Shown here: positions 34,572 to 43,376 of the stretch, piece after piece
Numbering within the stretch: position 1 is the first letter of the stretch
Layout: each line of letters begins with the position of its first letter
Position numbers and translations under genes: made by a program
Origin: Bacteroidales bacterium UBA6401
GTDB taxonomy: Bacteria > Bacteroidota > Bacteroidia > Bacteroidales > UBA932
Assembly (NCBI GenBank): GCA_002438635.1
Contig: DJPX01000033.1
Location: 1 to 64,000 of the forward strand
DNA length: 64,000 nt
Direction of reading: 5' to 3'
The notes under the pieces: model-generated
The model's database searches: none
Told to the model about the DNA's origin: nothing
Seen by the model: the letters and a program-made list of their open reading frames with translations, nothing else

Positions 34572-35519
34572 TTACATCAGTTTTTTCCTTTTGAAATAGA
34601 AGACGACTCCTATAACGATGAATATCATCAATGCTAGAATTACTAGCCACGCCCACTGGAAATTATCGAAAGGCAGATGCACATTCATCCCATAAAAACT
34701 AGCTACTAAAGTAGCAGGCATTAATAGCAAGGAAATAAGTGTGAATATCTTCATTATACGGTTCTGTTCGAGATTTATTATACCGACGACCGTATCTTGA
34801 AGGTATTCAAGTCTTTCGAAGTTGAAGTTAATATGACTTATAAGAGAAGTTATATCTTGAAGAATTATAGAGAATCGTTTGTCGAGCGAGTCAGGGAATA
34901 AGTCACTTTTAAGTATGTTTCCGAGTATTCTCTGTTTGTCCACTACATTTTCGCGGACGATCATGGCGTTTTCTTGTAACTGATTTATATCCAATAGGAA
35001 TTCTTCGTTTATATCTTCCTGCTGATTAATTCTCTTGCTAAACTGTGAGGTCTCTTGAGATATAAGCTCCACGATGTCTGCGTCCAGATCCACGCGCTTG
35101 TCCATAATCTCCACGAATATGGAGAATCCGCTTTTGTAAAGTTCGGGGCGCGCCTGAATTTTGTTCGAGAGCAGGTCGAAACTACGAATAGGGATTTCTC
35201 TAAGTGTAGTGAGGGTGTTTGGGGCCAATATGAACGAAACTGCATCCATACTCATCTCGGTGCTTGTCGGCGAGAGAAAATTGGTATTGGCAAATATAAT
35301 CCCACCAGCTTCGTGAAACCGTGATGAGCTTTCGATTTCTTCGGCCTGTGCCCGGCTCTGGATCTGTGCGTCGTTAAAGGCTTCGGCAGCTCTTTTCTCT
35401 TCTCCGGATGGGTCGACAAGGTCTATCCATAGCACATCTTCTTTTTTGAAGACATTTAAATCCTCCATCTTATTCGAAACTAAGATTTCCGAACCATCTC
35501 TATGAAAAATCCTTATCAT
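34572..35519 (-). CDS. corA: CorA family Mg2+ transporter
   Basis: This 315-residue protein has the CorA layout: an N-terminal cytoplasmic alpha/beta funnel domain, a long helix (about 150 to 255), and two C-terminal membrane helices, the first ending in the selectivity motif YGMNVHLP (GMN). The second is WAWLVILALMIFIVIGVVFYF with a Lys/Arg tail. It forms a pentameric Mg2+ channel in the inner membrane. I start at the ATG at 35519; a TTG one codon earlier is less likely. TAAATTTG lies 8 bases before the ATG with TTG 19 bases upstream, inside the 3' end of mntP. The stop codon abuts that of the convergent phosphatase gene. Confidence 0.93.
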   Translation of the reverse strand: MIRIFHRDGSEILVSNKMEDLNVFKKEDVLWIDLVDPSGEEKRAAEAFNDAQIQSRAQAEEIESSSRFHEAGGIIFANTNFLSPTSTEMSMDAVSFILAPNTLTTLREIPIRSFDLLSNKIQARPELYKSGFSIFVEIMDKRVDLDADIVELISQETSQFSKRINQQEDINEEFLLDINQLQENAMIVRENVVDKQRILGNILKSDLFPDSLDKRFSIILQDITSLISHINFNFERLEYLQDTVVGIINLEQNRIMKIFTLISLLLMPATLVASFYGMNVHLPFDNFQWAWLVILALMIFIVIGVVFYFKRKKLM

Positions 35520-35527
35520 CAAGGGTG

Positions 35528-35557
35528 CAAATTTAAAAAAATATGCTTATAAAACAA
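35528..35557 (-). promoter_or_regulatory. Promoter of corA
   Basis: TTG (35557 to 35555), 19 bases, TAAATTTG (35535 to 35528), then 8 bases to the ATG. It overlaps the stop region of mntP (35547). Confidence 0.6.
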
Positions 35558-36098
35558 TACTTATCCCTATTGCTATTAGTATTGCTCCTCCTATTCCTTC
35601 GGCCCAATGCCCTGTTTTATGTGCAATCTTGCCTCCTCCGGTGATGCCAAGTATTACACTTGCCGCTGTACAGATGAATACTGAAATTGCTTTGGGCATA
35701 ACCTGCCCCCAATGCTCTCCTCCCAATGCCAATCCGCTACCTATGGCAAGTGCATCGATACTAGTGGCTACTGCGCTTATAAAGATGTTTTTAAAGCCCC
35801 TAAGGTTACGTTTTTCGCAACTTCTGCATATAAATGCGCTGTAAAGCATTTGCCCTCCCACATATAGAAGAAGTGCAAGTGCCACCCATTTAGCTATATT
35901 CTCGATGAATTGTTCAAGGATATCACCAAAGCCCCATCCGATAAGTAAAAAGGAAGTTTGGATAAGGGCAAAACATAGTGCGATACCCACATTATTGGCT
36001 CTTTTGCCCTTATCAAGGCTGGTTGCTGAACATAATGATACAGCAAAACAGTCTGCGCACACGGATAAGCCGAATATTACTATTTCTATAAATGCCAT
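35547..36098 (-). CDS. mntP: Manganese efflux pump MntP
   Basis: A 183-residue membrane protein with six hydrophobic helices and the internal duplication of MntP: IVIFGLSVCADCFAVSLCSA in the first half and NIFISAVATSIDALAIGSGLALGG in the second, each with the conserved Asp (D in SVCADCF and SIDALAIG) that binds Mn2+. It exports excess manganese. It lies 1 base after recR on the same strand, so it is expressed with recR. No yybP-ykoY riboswitch is possible in that gap, so manganese control at the RNA level is not seen here. Confidence 0.93.
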   Translation of the reverse strand: MAFIEIVIFGLSVCADCFAVSLCSATSLDKGKRANNVGIALCFALIQTSFLLIGWGFGDILEQFIENIAKWVALALLLYVGGQMLYSAFICRSCEKRNLRGFKNIFISAVATSIDALAIGSGLALGGEHWGQVMPKAISVFICTAASVILGITGGGKIAHKTGHWAEGIGGAILIAIGISIVL

Positions 36099-36099
36099 T

Positions 36100-36711
36100 T
36101 TAAGGTTTGAAAGGTTGTCTAGCAGCGATACTTCTTCCTAGTGTGAGAGTGTCGGCATATTCAAGATCGTCTCCAAAGGCTAGTCCACGAGCAAGAGTGG
36201 TTATTTTTACGCCCAAGGGCTCTAACTTGCGATATAGATAGAATGAAGTGGTTTCTCCTTCCACATCACCACTTAGCGCTAAGACCACTTCCATTCCGGG
36301 AGTAAGTCTGGGAAGTAGTTTATCTATACTTAAATCACTTGGTGCTATCCCATTTATGGGGGATATTATGCCTCCTAGAACATGATATAATCCGTTGAAT
36401 TGGCCTGTGGCTTCTATGCTCATAACATCACGTACACTTTCTACTACGCATATTATGTTTTGATCTCTTTTTTCGTCCGAGCAGAAGGAACATATCTCTG
36501 TATCAGCTATCATATTGCATCTTAGACAATAGTGGACATCAGATGATAAACTGGCAATGGCTCTGGACAAGTTCATTATACTTTCGCTATCTTGTTTTAG
36601 AAGATGCAAAGCCAGCCTCAAAGCACTGCGTGAGCCCACTCCCGGAAGGGAACTTATGGCCTCTACAGCATTTTGGAGTACTTTAGAAGGGTAATTTTCG
36701 TTCTTATACAT
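36100..36711 (-). CDS. recR: Recombination protein RecR
   Basis: RecR works with RecO and RecF to load RecA at gaps. The 203-residue protein starts at the ATG at 36711 (MYKNENYPSKVLQNAVEAISSLPGVGSRSALRLALHLL, the helix-hairpin-helix part). A C4 zinc finger (CLRCNMIADTEICSFC) follows near residue 60, then the Toprim domain (IICVVESVRDVMSIEATGQFNGLYHVLGG) and the C-terminal VALSGDVEGETTSFYLYRKL. Two earlier in-frame codons are possible, but the family begins here. On the minus strand TATCTTTG (36743 to 36736) lies 24 bases upstream, back to back with the promoter of the SGNH gene. Confidence 0.95.
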   Translation of the reverse strand: MYKNENYPSKVLQNAVEAISSLPGVGSRSALRLALHLLKQDSESIMNLSRAIASLSSDVHYCLRCNMIADTEICSFCSDEKRDQNIICVVESVRDVMSIEATGQFNGLYHVLGGIISPINGIAPSDLSIDKLLPRLTPGMEVVLALSGDVEGETTSFYLYRKLEPLGVKITTLARGLAFGDDLEYADTLTLGRSIAARQPFKP

Positions 36712-36731
36712 GACAGAGCCGCGATAAAATG

Positions 36732-36762
36732 TTTGCAAAGATAAGCAAATCGGTTAAATTTG
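36732..36762 (+). promoter_or_regulatory. Promoter of the SGNH hydrolase gene
   Basis: TTTG (36732 to 36735), 19 bases, TAAATTTG (36755 to 36762), then only 4 bases to the ATG at 36767. It interleaves with the recR promoter on the other strand. Confidence 0.65.
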
Positions 36763-36766
36763 TGAT

Positions 36767-37465
36767 ATGAAAAATAAGTTGACCTTTTTTATAGTTGCTG
36801 TTTTGGTGTCCGTCTCGTGCCGACACAGTGGCAGTCAAGACGCGTTATCCATTTCTAAACATAATCCTACGACCCCGGACTGGGCTTATACTCATGTGTA
36901 TGCTCCACTCAGGGATACTATTACACAGCGGCCTCTTGCTATTTTCTATGGAGACAGTATTACAGAAGGCTGGGTCGATGATGAATTTTTCTCTTCTCAT
37001 AATAGCATTCCTATGGGTGTAAGCGGGATGACTACTTGCCAGTTATTGTGTCGTTTTAGAACGGATGTCATTAACCTCAAGCCTAAGTATGTAGCAATAA
37101 TGTGTGGGACAAATGATATCGCACAAAATATTGGGGAGATAGAACTTGAAACGGCCGCAGGTAACATAGTTTCTATGTGTGAGCTGGCCCGTTATAATGG
37201 TATCATTCCGCTTGTGTGCTCCGTAACTCCTTGTACTATTTATCGTTGGAGGATGAAATTGGGTAATCCGACAGAGAAGATAAAGTCTTTTAACGCTCTG
37301 CTTAAAGAATATTGCATGCAATCCGGTGTACAGTATGTGGATTATTACTCGGCACTTGATAGCGGGGATGGCTCTTTAGCTCCCGATATGACTAGAGACG
37401 AATGTCATTTGACGCCTAAGGCTTATAAAGTGATGGAAAAGGTGATAGCACCATTCTTGAAATGA
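36767..37465 (+). CDS. SGNH/GDSL hydrolase lipoprotein
   Basis: Signal MKNKLTFFIVAVLVSVSC (Cys18) makes it a lipoprotein. The four SGNH blocks are present: GDSITEGW (nucleophile Ser), the Gly in PMGVSGMTT, the Asn in MCGTNDIAQN, and DECHLT (Asp and His of the triad) near the end. These are esterases or lipases, in Bacteroidetes often removing acetyl groups from glycans. At 232 residues the length is normal. The stop overlaps the pnuC start as ATGA, so the two are expressed together, though they have no evident shared role. Confidence 0.9.
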   Translation: MKNKLTFFIVAVLVSVSCRHSGSQDALSISKHNPTTPDWAYTHVYAPLRDTITQRPLAIFYGDSITEGWVDDEFFSSHNSIPMGVSGMTTCQLLCRFRTDVINLKPKYVAIMCGTNDIAQNIGEIELETAAGNIVSMCELARYNGIIPLVCSVTPCTIYRWRMKLGNPTEKIKSFNALLKEYCMQSGVQYVDYYSALDSGDGSLAPDMTRDECHLTPKAYKVMEKVIAPFLK

Positions 37466-38034
37466 TTTTTCAGATTCTGGAAACTTTCACATTGGTCTCA
37501 GGCCTTGTGTATATCTTTTTGCAGGTAAGGCAGAACCGTTGGATGTGGCCCATAGATGTATTATGCTGCTTTGCTGCGATAGTGGTATTTGCCCATCAAA
37601 GTTTGTGGGCTTCTATGGGTCTTAACATATACTATTTGGTTATGGGAATTGCCGGATGGTTTTCTTGGAAAAGGGATGCAAAGAAAACAGGGGAGAATGG
37701 TATAAGGATACGGCAAATGTCAGCAATGGCGAGGATTGGCTTGGTGCTTGGGTTTGTCGCGAGTTTTGTGCTTTTGTATTGGGCTCTAAAGGTAACGGCT
37801 GACCCTTCTCCTTTTGCCGATGCTTTAGTGGGCGCCAGTGGAATCGTGGGAACAGTTTTGTTGGTCCGCTCCTATTTGGAGAATTGGTATGTGTGGCTTT
37901 TTTCCGATACGCTTTCCTTACTGCTTTGTTTTATGCAAGGCTTGTATTTTATGGCGATATTGTATCTTGTGTATACTGCAATGGCAGTAGTAGGGCTTCT
38001 TGAGTGGCGCCGTGACGGAAAGTATATAGACTAA
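37462..38034 (+). CDS. pnuC: PnuC-type nicotinamide riboside/mononucleotide transporter
   Basis: A 190-residue membrane protein of about seven helices. PnuC traits: VSGLVYIFLQVRQNRWMWPIDVLCCFA in the front (with the N-W pair typical of the substrate site), GLNIYYLVMGIAGWFSW in the middle, and NWYVWLFSDTLSLLLCFMQGLYFMAILYLVYTAMAVVGLLEWRR near the end. PnuC takes up nicotinamide riboside for NAD synthesis; related members carry thiamine, so the substrate is not certain. No thiamine or NAD-related riboswitch was seen. The start overlaps the esterase stop (ATGA); the stop overlaps that of the convergent membrane protein by 4 bases. Confidence 0.9.
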   Translation: MIFQILETFTLVSGLVYIFLQVRQNRWMWPIDVLCCFAAIVVFAHQSLWASMGLNIYYLVMGIAGWFSWKRDAKKTGENGIRIRQMSAMARIGLVLGFVASFVLLYWALKVTADPSPFADALVGASGIVGTVLLVRSYLENWYVWLFSDTLSLLLCFMQGLYFMAILYLVYTAMAVVGLLEWRRDGKYID

Positions 38035-38693
38035 AAATACTTTAGTTTTTGTAGTAAGGGGGTGGTGAGTTTCATGGTAAGCCCTATGAATATGGCGTAT
38101 ATTAGGGTTCCCCATCCTATAGTGGGCGTTTCTTGTGGACCAAGTATTCTTTTGAAAAAAATCAAACTAAGTATACCACCTATAATTAGTATGGTGCAGT
38201 CCATCTTGATTTTATTGTCACTGAATTTTCCTCCGAATGCTATTCCCAAAGCGCGAACTGTCATGTCCGCAGGCAGCATCCAAGCCCCTGCCACTACTTC
38301 CATCGAAATTCCTAATGCGGAAATAAAAACAGAAGATATAACTAGCAGAGCTGTTTTAAGATGACTCTCTGGGATGTTTTGAAGAAAAGAAAGTATCAGG
38401 GTGCAAGCATTTATGAAATAGCAAAGTAGGAAATTGGCGGGAATCTGAAGTAAGTCGGTGGCTTTGAATCTTTTCCGTAGGATGATAATCTGGAATGCCA
38501 CGCATAACATATAGAATATGAAATTTGTGAGCCCTAGAGATAATCCCGGAAATTTTGTGCTGACCGCGTAAGCCGGGACATTTAGTACTGATATACCAAT
38601 GTTTGCCTGTACGGAGAGTACTATACCAATAGCGACCAAGAAAAATCCTGCAGTGGAGAACGAATAGCGTATTAGGGTGTCTTTTAATGTCAT
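38031..38693 (-). CDS. YczE/YyaS/YitT family integral membrane protein
   Basis: A 220-residue membrane protein with about six helices. It fits the YczE/YitT (DUF6198) group: FSTAGFFLVAIGIVLSVQANIGISVLNVPAYAVS at the front, LGLTNFIFYMLCVAFQIIILRKRF, and the cytoplasmic loop with LPADMTVRALGIAFGGKFSDNKIKMD. Function of these proteins is not well known; some are thought to be transporters. I start at the ATG at 38693; an upstream in-frame start at 38750 would lie beyond the -7 box. TACTTTTG (38706 to 38699) ends 5 bases before the ATG, suggesting a leaderless transcript. Confidence 0.82.
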   Translation of the reverse strand: MTLKDTLIRYSFSTAGFFLVAIGIVLSVQANIGISVLNVPAYAVSTKFPGLSLGLTNFIFYMLCVAFQIIILRKRFKATDLLQIPANFLLCYFINACTLILSFLQNIPESHLKTALLVISSVFISALGISMEVVAGAWMLPADMTVRALGIAFGGKFSDNKIKMDCTILIIGGILSLIFFKRILGPQETPTIGWGTLIYAIFIGLTMKLTTPLLQKLKYF

Positions 38694-38695
38694 AA

Positions 38696-38726
38696 TTGCA
38701 AAAGTAATGAAAAAATAGTATATTTG
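38696..38726 (+). promoter_or_regulatory. Promoter of rpsA
   Basis: TTG (38696 to 38698), 20 bases, TATATTTG (38719 to 38726), a full consensus match. Transcription from about 38732 leaves a leader of about 85 bases before the rpsA ATG. The -7 box of the divergent membrane protein gene (38699 to 38706) lies inside its spacer, so the two promoters cannot be used at once. Confidence 0.75.
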
Positions 38727-38817
38727 CCCGCTTTTGTACGTCGAGTACACTTAGGTGTCAGGGGCGTCGAGTTAGTATTTATTGTTTAACCATTTAAAAA
38801 TCATTGTTTTACCAGTT

Positions 38818-40602
38818 ATGGCAGAAACAAAAGAAACCGCACGTCTTAACGCATCCGTAGATCCTAGTCAGTTTGATTGGGACGCTTTTGAGGAAGGCGG
38901 AGTATATGGCGGTGAAGACAAAAAAGCCATCGACCAGGCTTATGCTTCTACTCTTAACAAAATAGTTGAGAATGAGGCAGTGGAAGGAGAAGTTACCGAA
39001 ATTAACAAACGTGAAGTCATCGTATCTATCGGTGGAAAGAGCGAAGGCGTAATTAATGCTGCAGAGTTCCGTTATAATCCGGATCTAAAAGTAGGTGACA
39101 AAGTTGAAGTATTCGTAGAATCAGCAGAAGACAAGAAGGGCCAGCTCGTTCTTTCTCATAAGAAAGCACGTACGCTCAAGTCTTGGGATCGTGTTGTGGA
39201 GGCTTACGAGAAAGGTGAAATCGTCAAAGGCTTCGTAAAGACACGTACCAAGGGCGGTATGATAGTGGATGTTTTCGGTATCGAAGCATTCCTTCCTGGC
39301 AGTCAGATAGATATCAAGCCTATTCGTGATTACGATCAGTTTGTAAATCAGACGATAGACTTCAAGATTGTAAAGATTAATCCTGAGTTCCGTAATGTTG
39401 TTGTATCTCATAAGGCCCTTCTCGAAGCAGAACAGGAGCAGAAGAGAGCAGAACTCATCAGTAAGCTTGAGAAAGGACAGGTACTGGAAGGTGAAGTTAA
39501 GAACATTACTAACTACGGAGTATTTGTTGATCTCGGTGGAGTGGATGGTCTTATCCACATTACAGACCTTTCTTGGGGAAGGATTAATCATCCAGAAGAG
39601 GTTGTTAAGATCGGTGACAAGATTAAAGTCGTAGTTCTCGACTTTAATGAGCAGCAGAAGAGAATTGCACTTGGCCTTAAGCAGCTTACACCTCACCCAT
39701 GGGACACTCTCGATCCTAATCTTAAAGTGGGAGATAAAGTTAAGGGTAAGGTTATTCTTATCGCGGACTATGGTGCATTCGTGGAGATTGAGCCTGGCGT
39801 AGAGGGACTTGTTCACGTTTCGGAAATCTCTTGGAACACCAGACTTCATTCTGCACAAGATTTTCTTAAGGTAGGTGATGAGGTTGAGGCTCAGATTCTT
39901 ACTCTTGACCGTGAGGCTAGAAAGATGTCATTGGGTATCAAGCAGCTTACTCCTAACCCTTGGGATGAAATAGAGAAGAAGTACCCTATAGGTAGCAAGC
40001 ATACGGCTATTGTTCGTAATATTACTGGTTTCGGTATATTCGCTCAGCTTGAGGATAGTGTAGAGGGCTTGATTCATATCAGCGACCTTAGCTGGAATAA
40101 GATTAAGCATCCATCAGAAGTGGTTTCTGTAGGTGATCCTATAGATGTAGTTATTCTCGACTTCGATGAGGCTAATCACAAACTGAGTCTTGGTCACAAG
40201 CAGCTTACTCCTAACCCTTGGGACGAAATAGAGAAGAACTTCCCAGTAGGAACAGTCGTAGAGGGTAAAGTTGTCGCTACAACCGATAAGGGTGCTACGG
40301 TTTCTCTTCCTGGCGATGTCGAAGGTTTCTGCTTCAATCGTGAATTGGTTAAGGAAGATGGCAAGCAGGCTGTTGTAGGCGATGTCCTTCCTTTCAAGGT
40401 GATAGAACTTCGTCGCAGCACTCATAGTGTGCTTCTCAGCCACCTTCGCACCTATCAGGAAGTGAAGGAGAAAGCAGCAGCTGCTGAAGTTGAGAATACA
40501 AAGAAAGCAGTGAGAAAGGTTAATGCAAATGTTGAAAAGACAACTCTTGGAGACATCGATGCACTTGCTGCACTTAAATCAAAACTTGAGAAAGGCGAAT
40601 AA
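38818..40602 (+). CDS. rpsA: 30S ribosomal protein S1
   Basis: S1 binds mRNA on the 30S subunit. The 594-residue protein has six S1 OB-fold repeats from about residue 45 on, each with the (G)xFV(D/E)...GLxHxSxxSW pattern (for example GVFVDLGGVDGLIHITDLSWGRINHP, GAFVEIEPGVEGLVHVSEISW and GIFAQLEDSVEGLIHISDLSW). Repeats 3 to 5 end with the same LTPxPWD(E/T) spacer. I use the ATG at 38818 (MAETKETARLNAS); the TTG at 38782 lies in the leader. The leader contains two GTCGAG copies and a small ACAC/GTGT hairpin, a possible place for autoregulation. The stop overlaps the rnz start (TAATG). Confidence 0.97.
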   Translation: MAETKETARLNASVDPSQFDWDAFEEGGVYGGEDKKAIDQAYASTLNKIVENEAVEGEVTEINKREVIVSIGGKSEGVINAAEFRYNPDLKVGDKVEVFVESAEDKKGQLVLSHKKARTLKSWDRVVEAYEKGEIVKGFVKTRTKGGMIVDVFGIEAFLPGSQIDIKPIRDYDQFVNQTIDFKIVKINPEFRNVVVSHKALLEAEQEQKRAELISKLEKGQVLEGEVKNITNYGVFVDLGGVDGLIHITDLSWGRINHPEEVVKIGDKIKVVVLDFNEQQKRIALGLKQLTPHPWDTLDPNLKVGDKVKGKVILIADYGAFVEIEPGVEGLVHVSEISWNTRLHSAQDFLKVGDEVEAQILTLDREARKMSLGIKQLTPNPWDEIEKKYPIGSKHTAIVRNITGFGIFAQLEDSVEGLIHISDLSWNKIKHPSEVVSVGDPIDVVILDFDEANHKLSLGHKQLTPNPWDEIEKNFPVGTVVEGKVVATTDKGATVSLPGDVEGFCFNRELVKEDGKQAVVGDVLPFKVIELRRSTHSVLLSHLRTYQEVKEKAAAAEVENTKKAVRKVNANVEKTTLGDIDALAALKSKLEKGE

Positions 40603-41399
40603 TGAGCTTTTCGTTGCAGATATTGGGCACAGCTTCGGCTATGCCCATTTCTGATAGGAATCCAAGCGCTCAGGCACTTAATGTGTCGGGGCGCTTGTTT
40701 TTAATCGATTGTGGCGAAGGGACGCAGCAGAGAATGCGCCAGATGCATCTGTCTTTTCTGCGCGTGGAGTCTATTTTTATAAGCCACATTCATGGTGACC
40801 ACATTTTCGGGCTATTCGGCGTGCTGTCCACTATGTCTATGTATAACAGGACACAGCCGCTTCATGTTTTCGGACCGGAAGCCCTGCGCTCCATTATACG
40901 ATTTTACCTTTCTTATTTTGCCGATGGAAGCAATTACGAGATAATATTTCACGGGGTAAAGGTTAGATCGCTTACTGTTATATGGGAATCGAAAAATGTT
41001 AAGGTAAGTGCATTTCCTTTAGACCATAAGATAGAATGCTACGGGTATAGGTTCGACGAGGTGCTTTCGAAACGTTCTCTTGAAAAAAGACGTGCTGTAA
41101 GTTATGCGTATTGCTCTGACACACAGCCCTTTCCTGAATTGGTGGATTATGTACGGGGCTCCACTGTCCTTTACCATGAGACCACATATACTAAGCAATT
41201 ATCCGACAAGGCATCCAAGTATTTTCATAGCAGCACTCAAGATGCCGCCAGGCTTGCTTTGGAAGCTGGGGTGGAGAAATTGCTTATAGGTCATTATTCA
41301 TCGAGAGAGAGGAATAGTAAGGTGTTTGAGGCGGAATGTCGCGAAATTTTTCCAAACACGATCGCTGTTAATGATTGTGATGTTATCGAAATTGAGTAA
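40602..41399 (+). CDS. rnz: Ribonuclease Z
   Basis: tRNase Z trims the 3' trailer of tRNA precursors. The metallo-beta-lactamase motifs are present: LIDCGEGTQQRMRQMHLSFLRVESIFISHIHGDHIFG (HxHxDH), FPLDHKIECYGYRF, the YCSDTQPF strand with the metal-bridging Asp, and the late H of IGHYSSR. The flexible exosite arm is shortened, giving 265 residues against about 305 in E. coli or B. subtilis; this is a short form seen in Bacteroidales. It overlaps rpsA by one base and is 9 bases from the next gene, so it is expressed from the rpsA promoter. Confidence 0.94.
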   Translation: MSFSLQILGTASAMPISDRNPSAQALNVSGRLFLIDCGEGTQQRMRQMHLSFLRVESIFISHIHGDHIFGLFGVLSTMSMYNRTQPLHVFGPEALRSIIRFYLSYFADGSNYEIIFHGVKVRSLTVIWESKNVKVSAFPLDHKIECYGYRFDEVLSKRSLEKRRAVSYAYCSDTQPFPELVDYVRGSTVLYHETTYTKQLSDKASKYFHSSTQDAARLALEAGVEKLLIGHYSSRERNSKVFEAECREIFPNTIAVNDCDVIEIE

Positions 41400-41408
41400 A
41401 TTAGTAGG

Positions 41409-42356
41409 ATGAAAAAATTTTTGCTTTTTTTGATGGCATCGTTAGGATTGTCATACCTTGTGGAAGCTCAAAATGCTGATCCAAAGGAAGAATATATAAA
41501 AAAGTATGCACCTGTGGCAGTGTCAGAGATGAAGCGCACGGGCGTTCCTGCATCGATAACTTTGGCCCAAGGGCTATTGGAATCAGGGGCTGGAAAGTCG
41601 CGTTTAGCGACTAAGGCCAATAACCATTTTGGTATAAAGTGTCATAAGAATTGGACAGGGAAGACTATTTCTCATGACGATGACGCTAAGGGTGAATGTT
41701 TTAGGGCTTATGATAAGGCTGAAGAGTCATTCAAGGATCATTCAGACTTTTTAAGGTATTATGATCGATATAAATTTCTATTCGACTACGACCCTAAGGA
41801 TTATAAGAGTTGGTGCTATGGGTTGAAAAAGGCTGGCTATGCCACTGATCCTAAATATGCTATAAAATTGATAGGAATAGTGGAAAGTTATAATCTTCAT
41901 AGATATGACAATGTAAAGGTGGAAGTGATTTCTCCTGATCTATTGGAACGGCCAGTAGTGGTGCCAGTTAAGCCTTCGTCGATAAAATATGACGAGGAGT
42001 ATGTTTTTGATGTAAACCGCCCTGTTTACAAGGTAAATGGAGTAGATTTTGTTTATGCGAGAGTGGGCGATACATACGAATCCCTGGCTGCGCAGTATAA
42101 CCTTTTCATTAATGAGCTGTTGCGTTTTAACGATTTAAAGGAAATTGAAGATCTCTATCCGGGAGATGTGGTATACATAAAGTCTAAGAAAAATCGTACG
42201 GCAAGGGGTCTTGATATGTATATAGTTAGTGAAGATGGCGAGGATTTGAGAAAGATATGTCAGCGTTTCGGGGTTAAGATGTCAAGCGTTATAAAACGTA
42301 ACAGACTAAATCCGGAAGAGCAACTGTCTAAGGAGCAAGAACTAAGGCTTAGATGA
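41409..42356 (+). CDS. Exported glucosaminidase with LysM domains (peptidoglycan hydrolase)
   Basis: A signal peptide (MKKFLLFLMASLGLSYLVEAQ) leads a 315-residue protein. The glucosaminidase domain (about 35 to 165) has PASITLAQGLLESGAGKSRLATKANNHFGIKCH with the catalytic Glu in LLESGAG and the following FRAYDKAEESFKDHSDFL. Two LysM-like modules follow (about 210 to 260, YARVGDTYESLAAQYNLFINELLRFND; and 272 to 315, YIVSEDGEDLRKICQRFGVKMSSVIKRN). It should cut the N-acetylglucosamine bonds of peptidoglycan in the periplasm during growth or division. Its stop overlaps the mltG start (ATGA), another peptidoglycan enzyme, so both are made together. Confidence 0.92.
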   Translation: MKKFLLFLMASLGLSYLVEAQNADPKEEYIKKYAPVAVSEMKRTGVPASITLAQGLLESGAGKSRLATKANNHFGIKCHKNWTGKTISHDDDAKGECFRAYDKAEESFKDHSDFLRYYDRYKFLFDYDPKDYKSWCYGLKKAGYATDPKYAIKLIGIVESYNLHRYDNVKVEVISPDLLERPVVVPVKPSSIKYDEEYVFDVNRPVYKVNGVDFVYARVGDTYESLAAQYNLFINELLRFNDLKEIEDLYPGDVVYIKSKKNRTARGLDMYIVSEDGEDLRKICQRFGVKMSSVIKRNRLNPEEQLSKEQELRLR

Positions 42357-43372
42357 AAAAAATACTCAAATATGTTTTGGCAGCAGTTGCCTTTTTCGTC
42401 TTAATGCAGATATGGGGTTACATTAGAGATTCCAAATTTCCTAATTTTACCGCCACATCCCAAGTTTATGTCACTGACACTACCACGGTTGATGGTGTGA
42501 TAGCACAGATTAAGTCCAGTAGCGGCATAAGATTTGAGAAATCCCTACGGAAGGTCTTTGAAAGAAAGCGTGTTTCCGAATTTATGTCTGCTGGTCATTA
42601 CACTATAGAACCATCATATTCTTCGGTTTATTTGGCTCGGATGTTAAATAATGCATGGCAAAAACCGGTAAGAATAACTTTGTCGGGGTCGTTGAGAACT
42701 AAGTCGGAGATAGCGTCTAAGATAGGGAAAAAGATGTTGCTTGATTCCGTAACCATTCACCAGGCTCTTAATGACGATCTTTTTTTGAAAAAATTTGGCT
42801 TTAACTCTCAGACAGTGTTCGCATTGATTATTCCAGACACCTACGAGATATACTGGGATGCTTCACTTGAAGATTTGTTTGAACTTTTCAAAAGGGAATA
42901 TGATAATTATTGGACAAACGAAAGACGCTCTAAGGCATCTTCATTGAGGCTTAACCCTTTACAAGTTAGTATATTGGCATCAATAGTCAGGTGCGAATCT
43001 AACTATGTCCCTGAGTATAAGGATTTAGCTGGGGTGTATGTGAATAGATTGCGAGAGGGGATGAAGTTGCAGGCTTGCCCAACGGTTGCCTTTTGCTATG
43101 ATTTTAAACTGACGCGCATTTTAAATAAGCACCTTAAAGTGGATTCGCCATATAATACATACACTCATAACGGCTTGCCTCCGGGACCTATTTGCTGCCC
43201 TACCAAAGAGGCTTTGGATGCGGTACTTAATGCCAATCTATCCTCGGGTTATCTTTATTTTTGTGCATCTACGACTAAAGTAGGACAGCACCTTTTTTCA
43301 AAGACATTTAGAGAGCATTCACAAAATGCTCAAACTTATAGGGAAAAGGTATTGGATAAGAATAAAAAATAG
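42353..43372 (+). CDS. mltG: Endolytic transglycosylase MltG
   Basis: MltG cuts nascent peptidoglycan strands at the inner membrane. The 339-residue protein has one N-terminal membrane helix (about 5 to 25) and the YceG domain: SAGHYTIEPSYSSVYLARML (LysM-like part), ALIIPDTYEIYW, then the catalytic region LASIVRCESNYVPEYKDLAGVYVNRLREGMKLQACPTV with the conserved Glu, and SPYNTYTHNGLPPGPICCPTKEALDAVLN. The usual SIVEKE is SIVRCE here, with the catalytic Glu kept. The start overlaps the glucosaminidase stop (ATGA); the rel gene follows 4 bases after the stop. Confidence 0.93.
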   Translation: MKKILKYVLAAVAFFVLMQIWGYIRDSKFPNFTATSQVYVTDTTTVDGVIAQIKSSSGIRFEKSLRKVFERKRVSEFMSAGHYTIEPSYSSVYLARMLNNAWQKPVRITLSGSLRTKSEIASKIGKKMLLDSVTIHQALNDDLFLKKFGFNSQTVFALIIPDTYEIYWDASLEDLFELFKREYDNYWTNERRSKASSLRLNPLQVSILASIVRCESNYVPEYKDLAGVYVNRLREGMKLQACPTVAFCYDFKLTRILNKHLKVDSPYNTYTHNGLPPGPICCPTKEALDAVLNANLSSGYLYFCASTTKVGQHLFSKTFREHSQNAQTYREKVLDKNKK

Positions 43373-43376
43373 TCGT

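Noticed and set aside
35519..36738. Manganese riboswitch (yybP-ykoY) for mntP
   Set aside because: mntP follows recR with a 1-base gap, so no leader exists for it.
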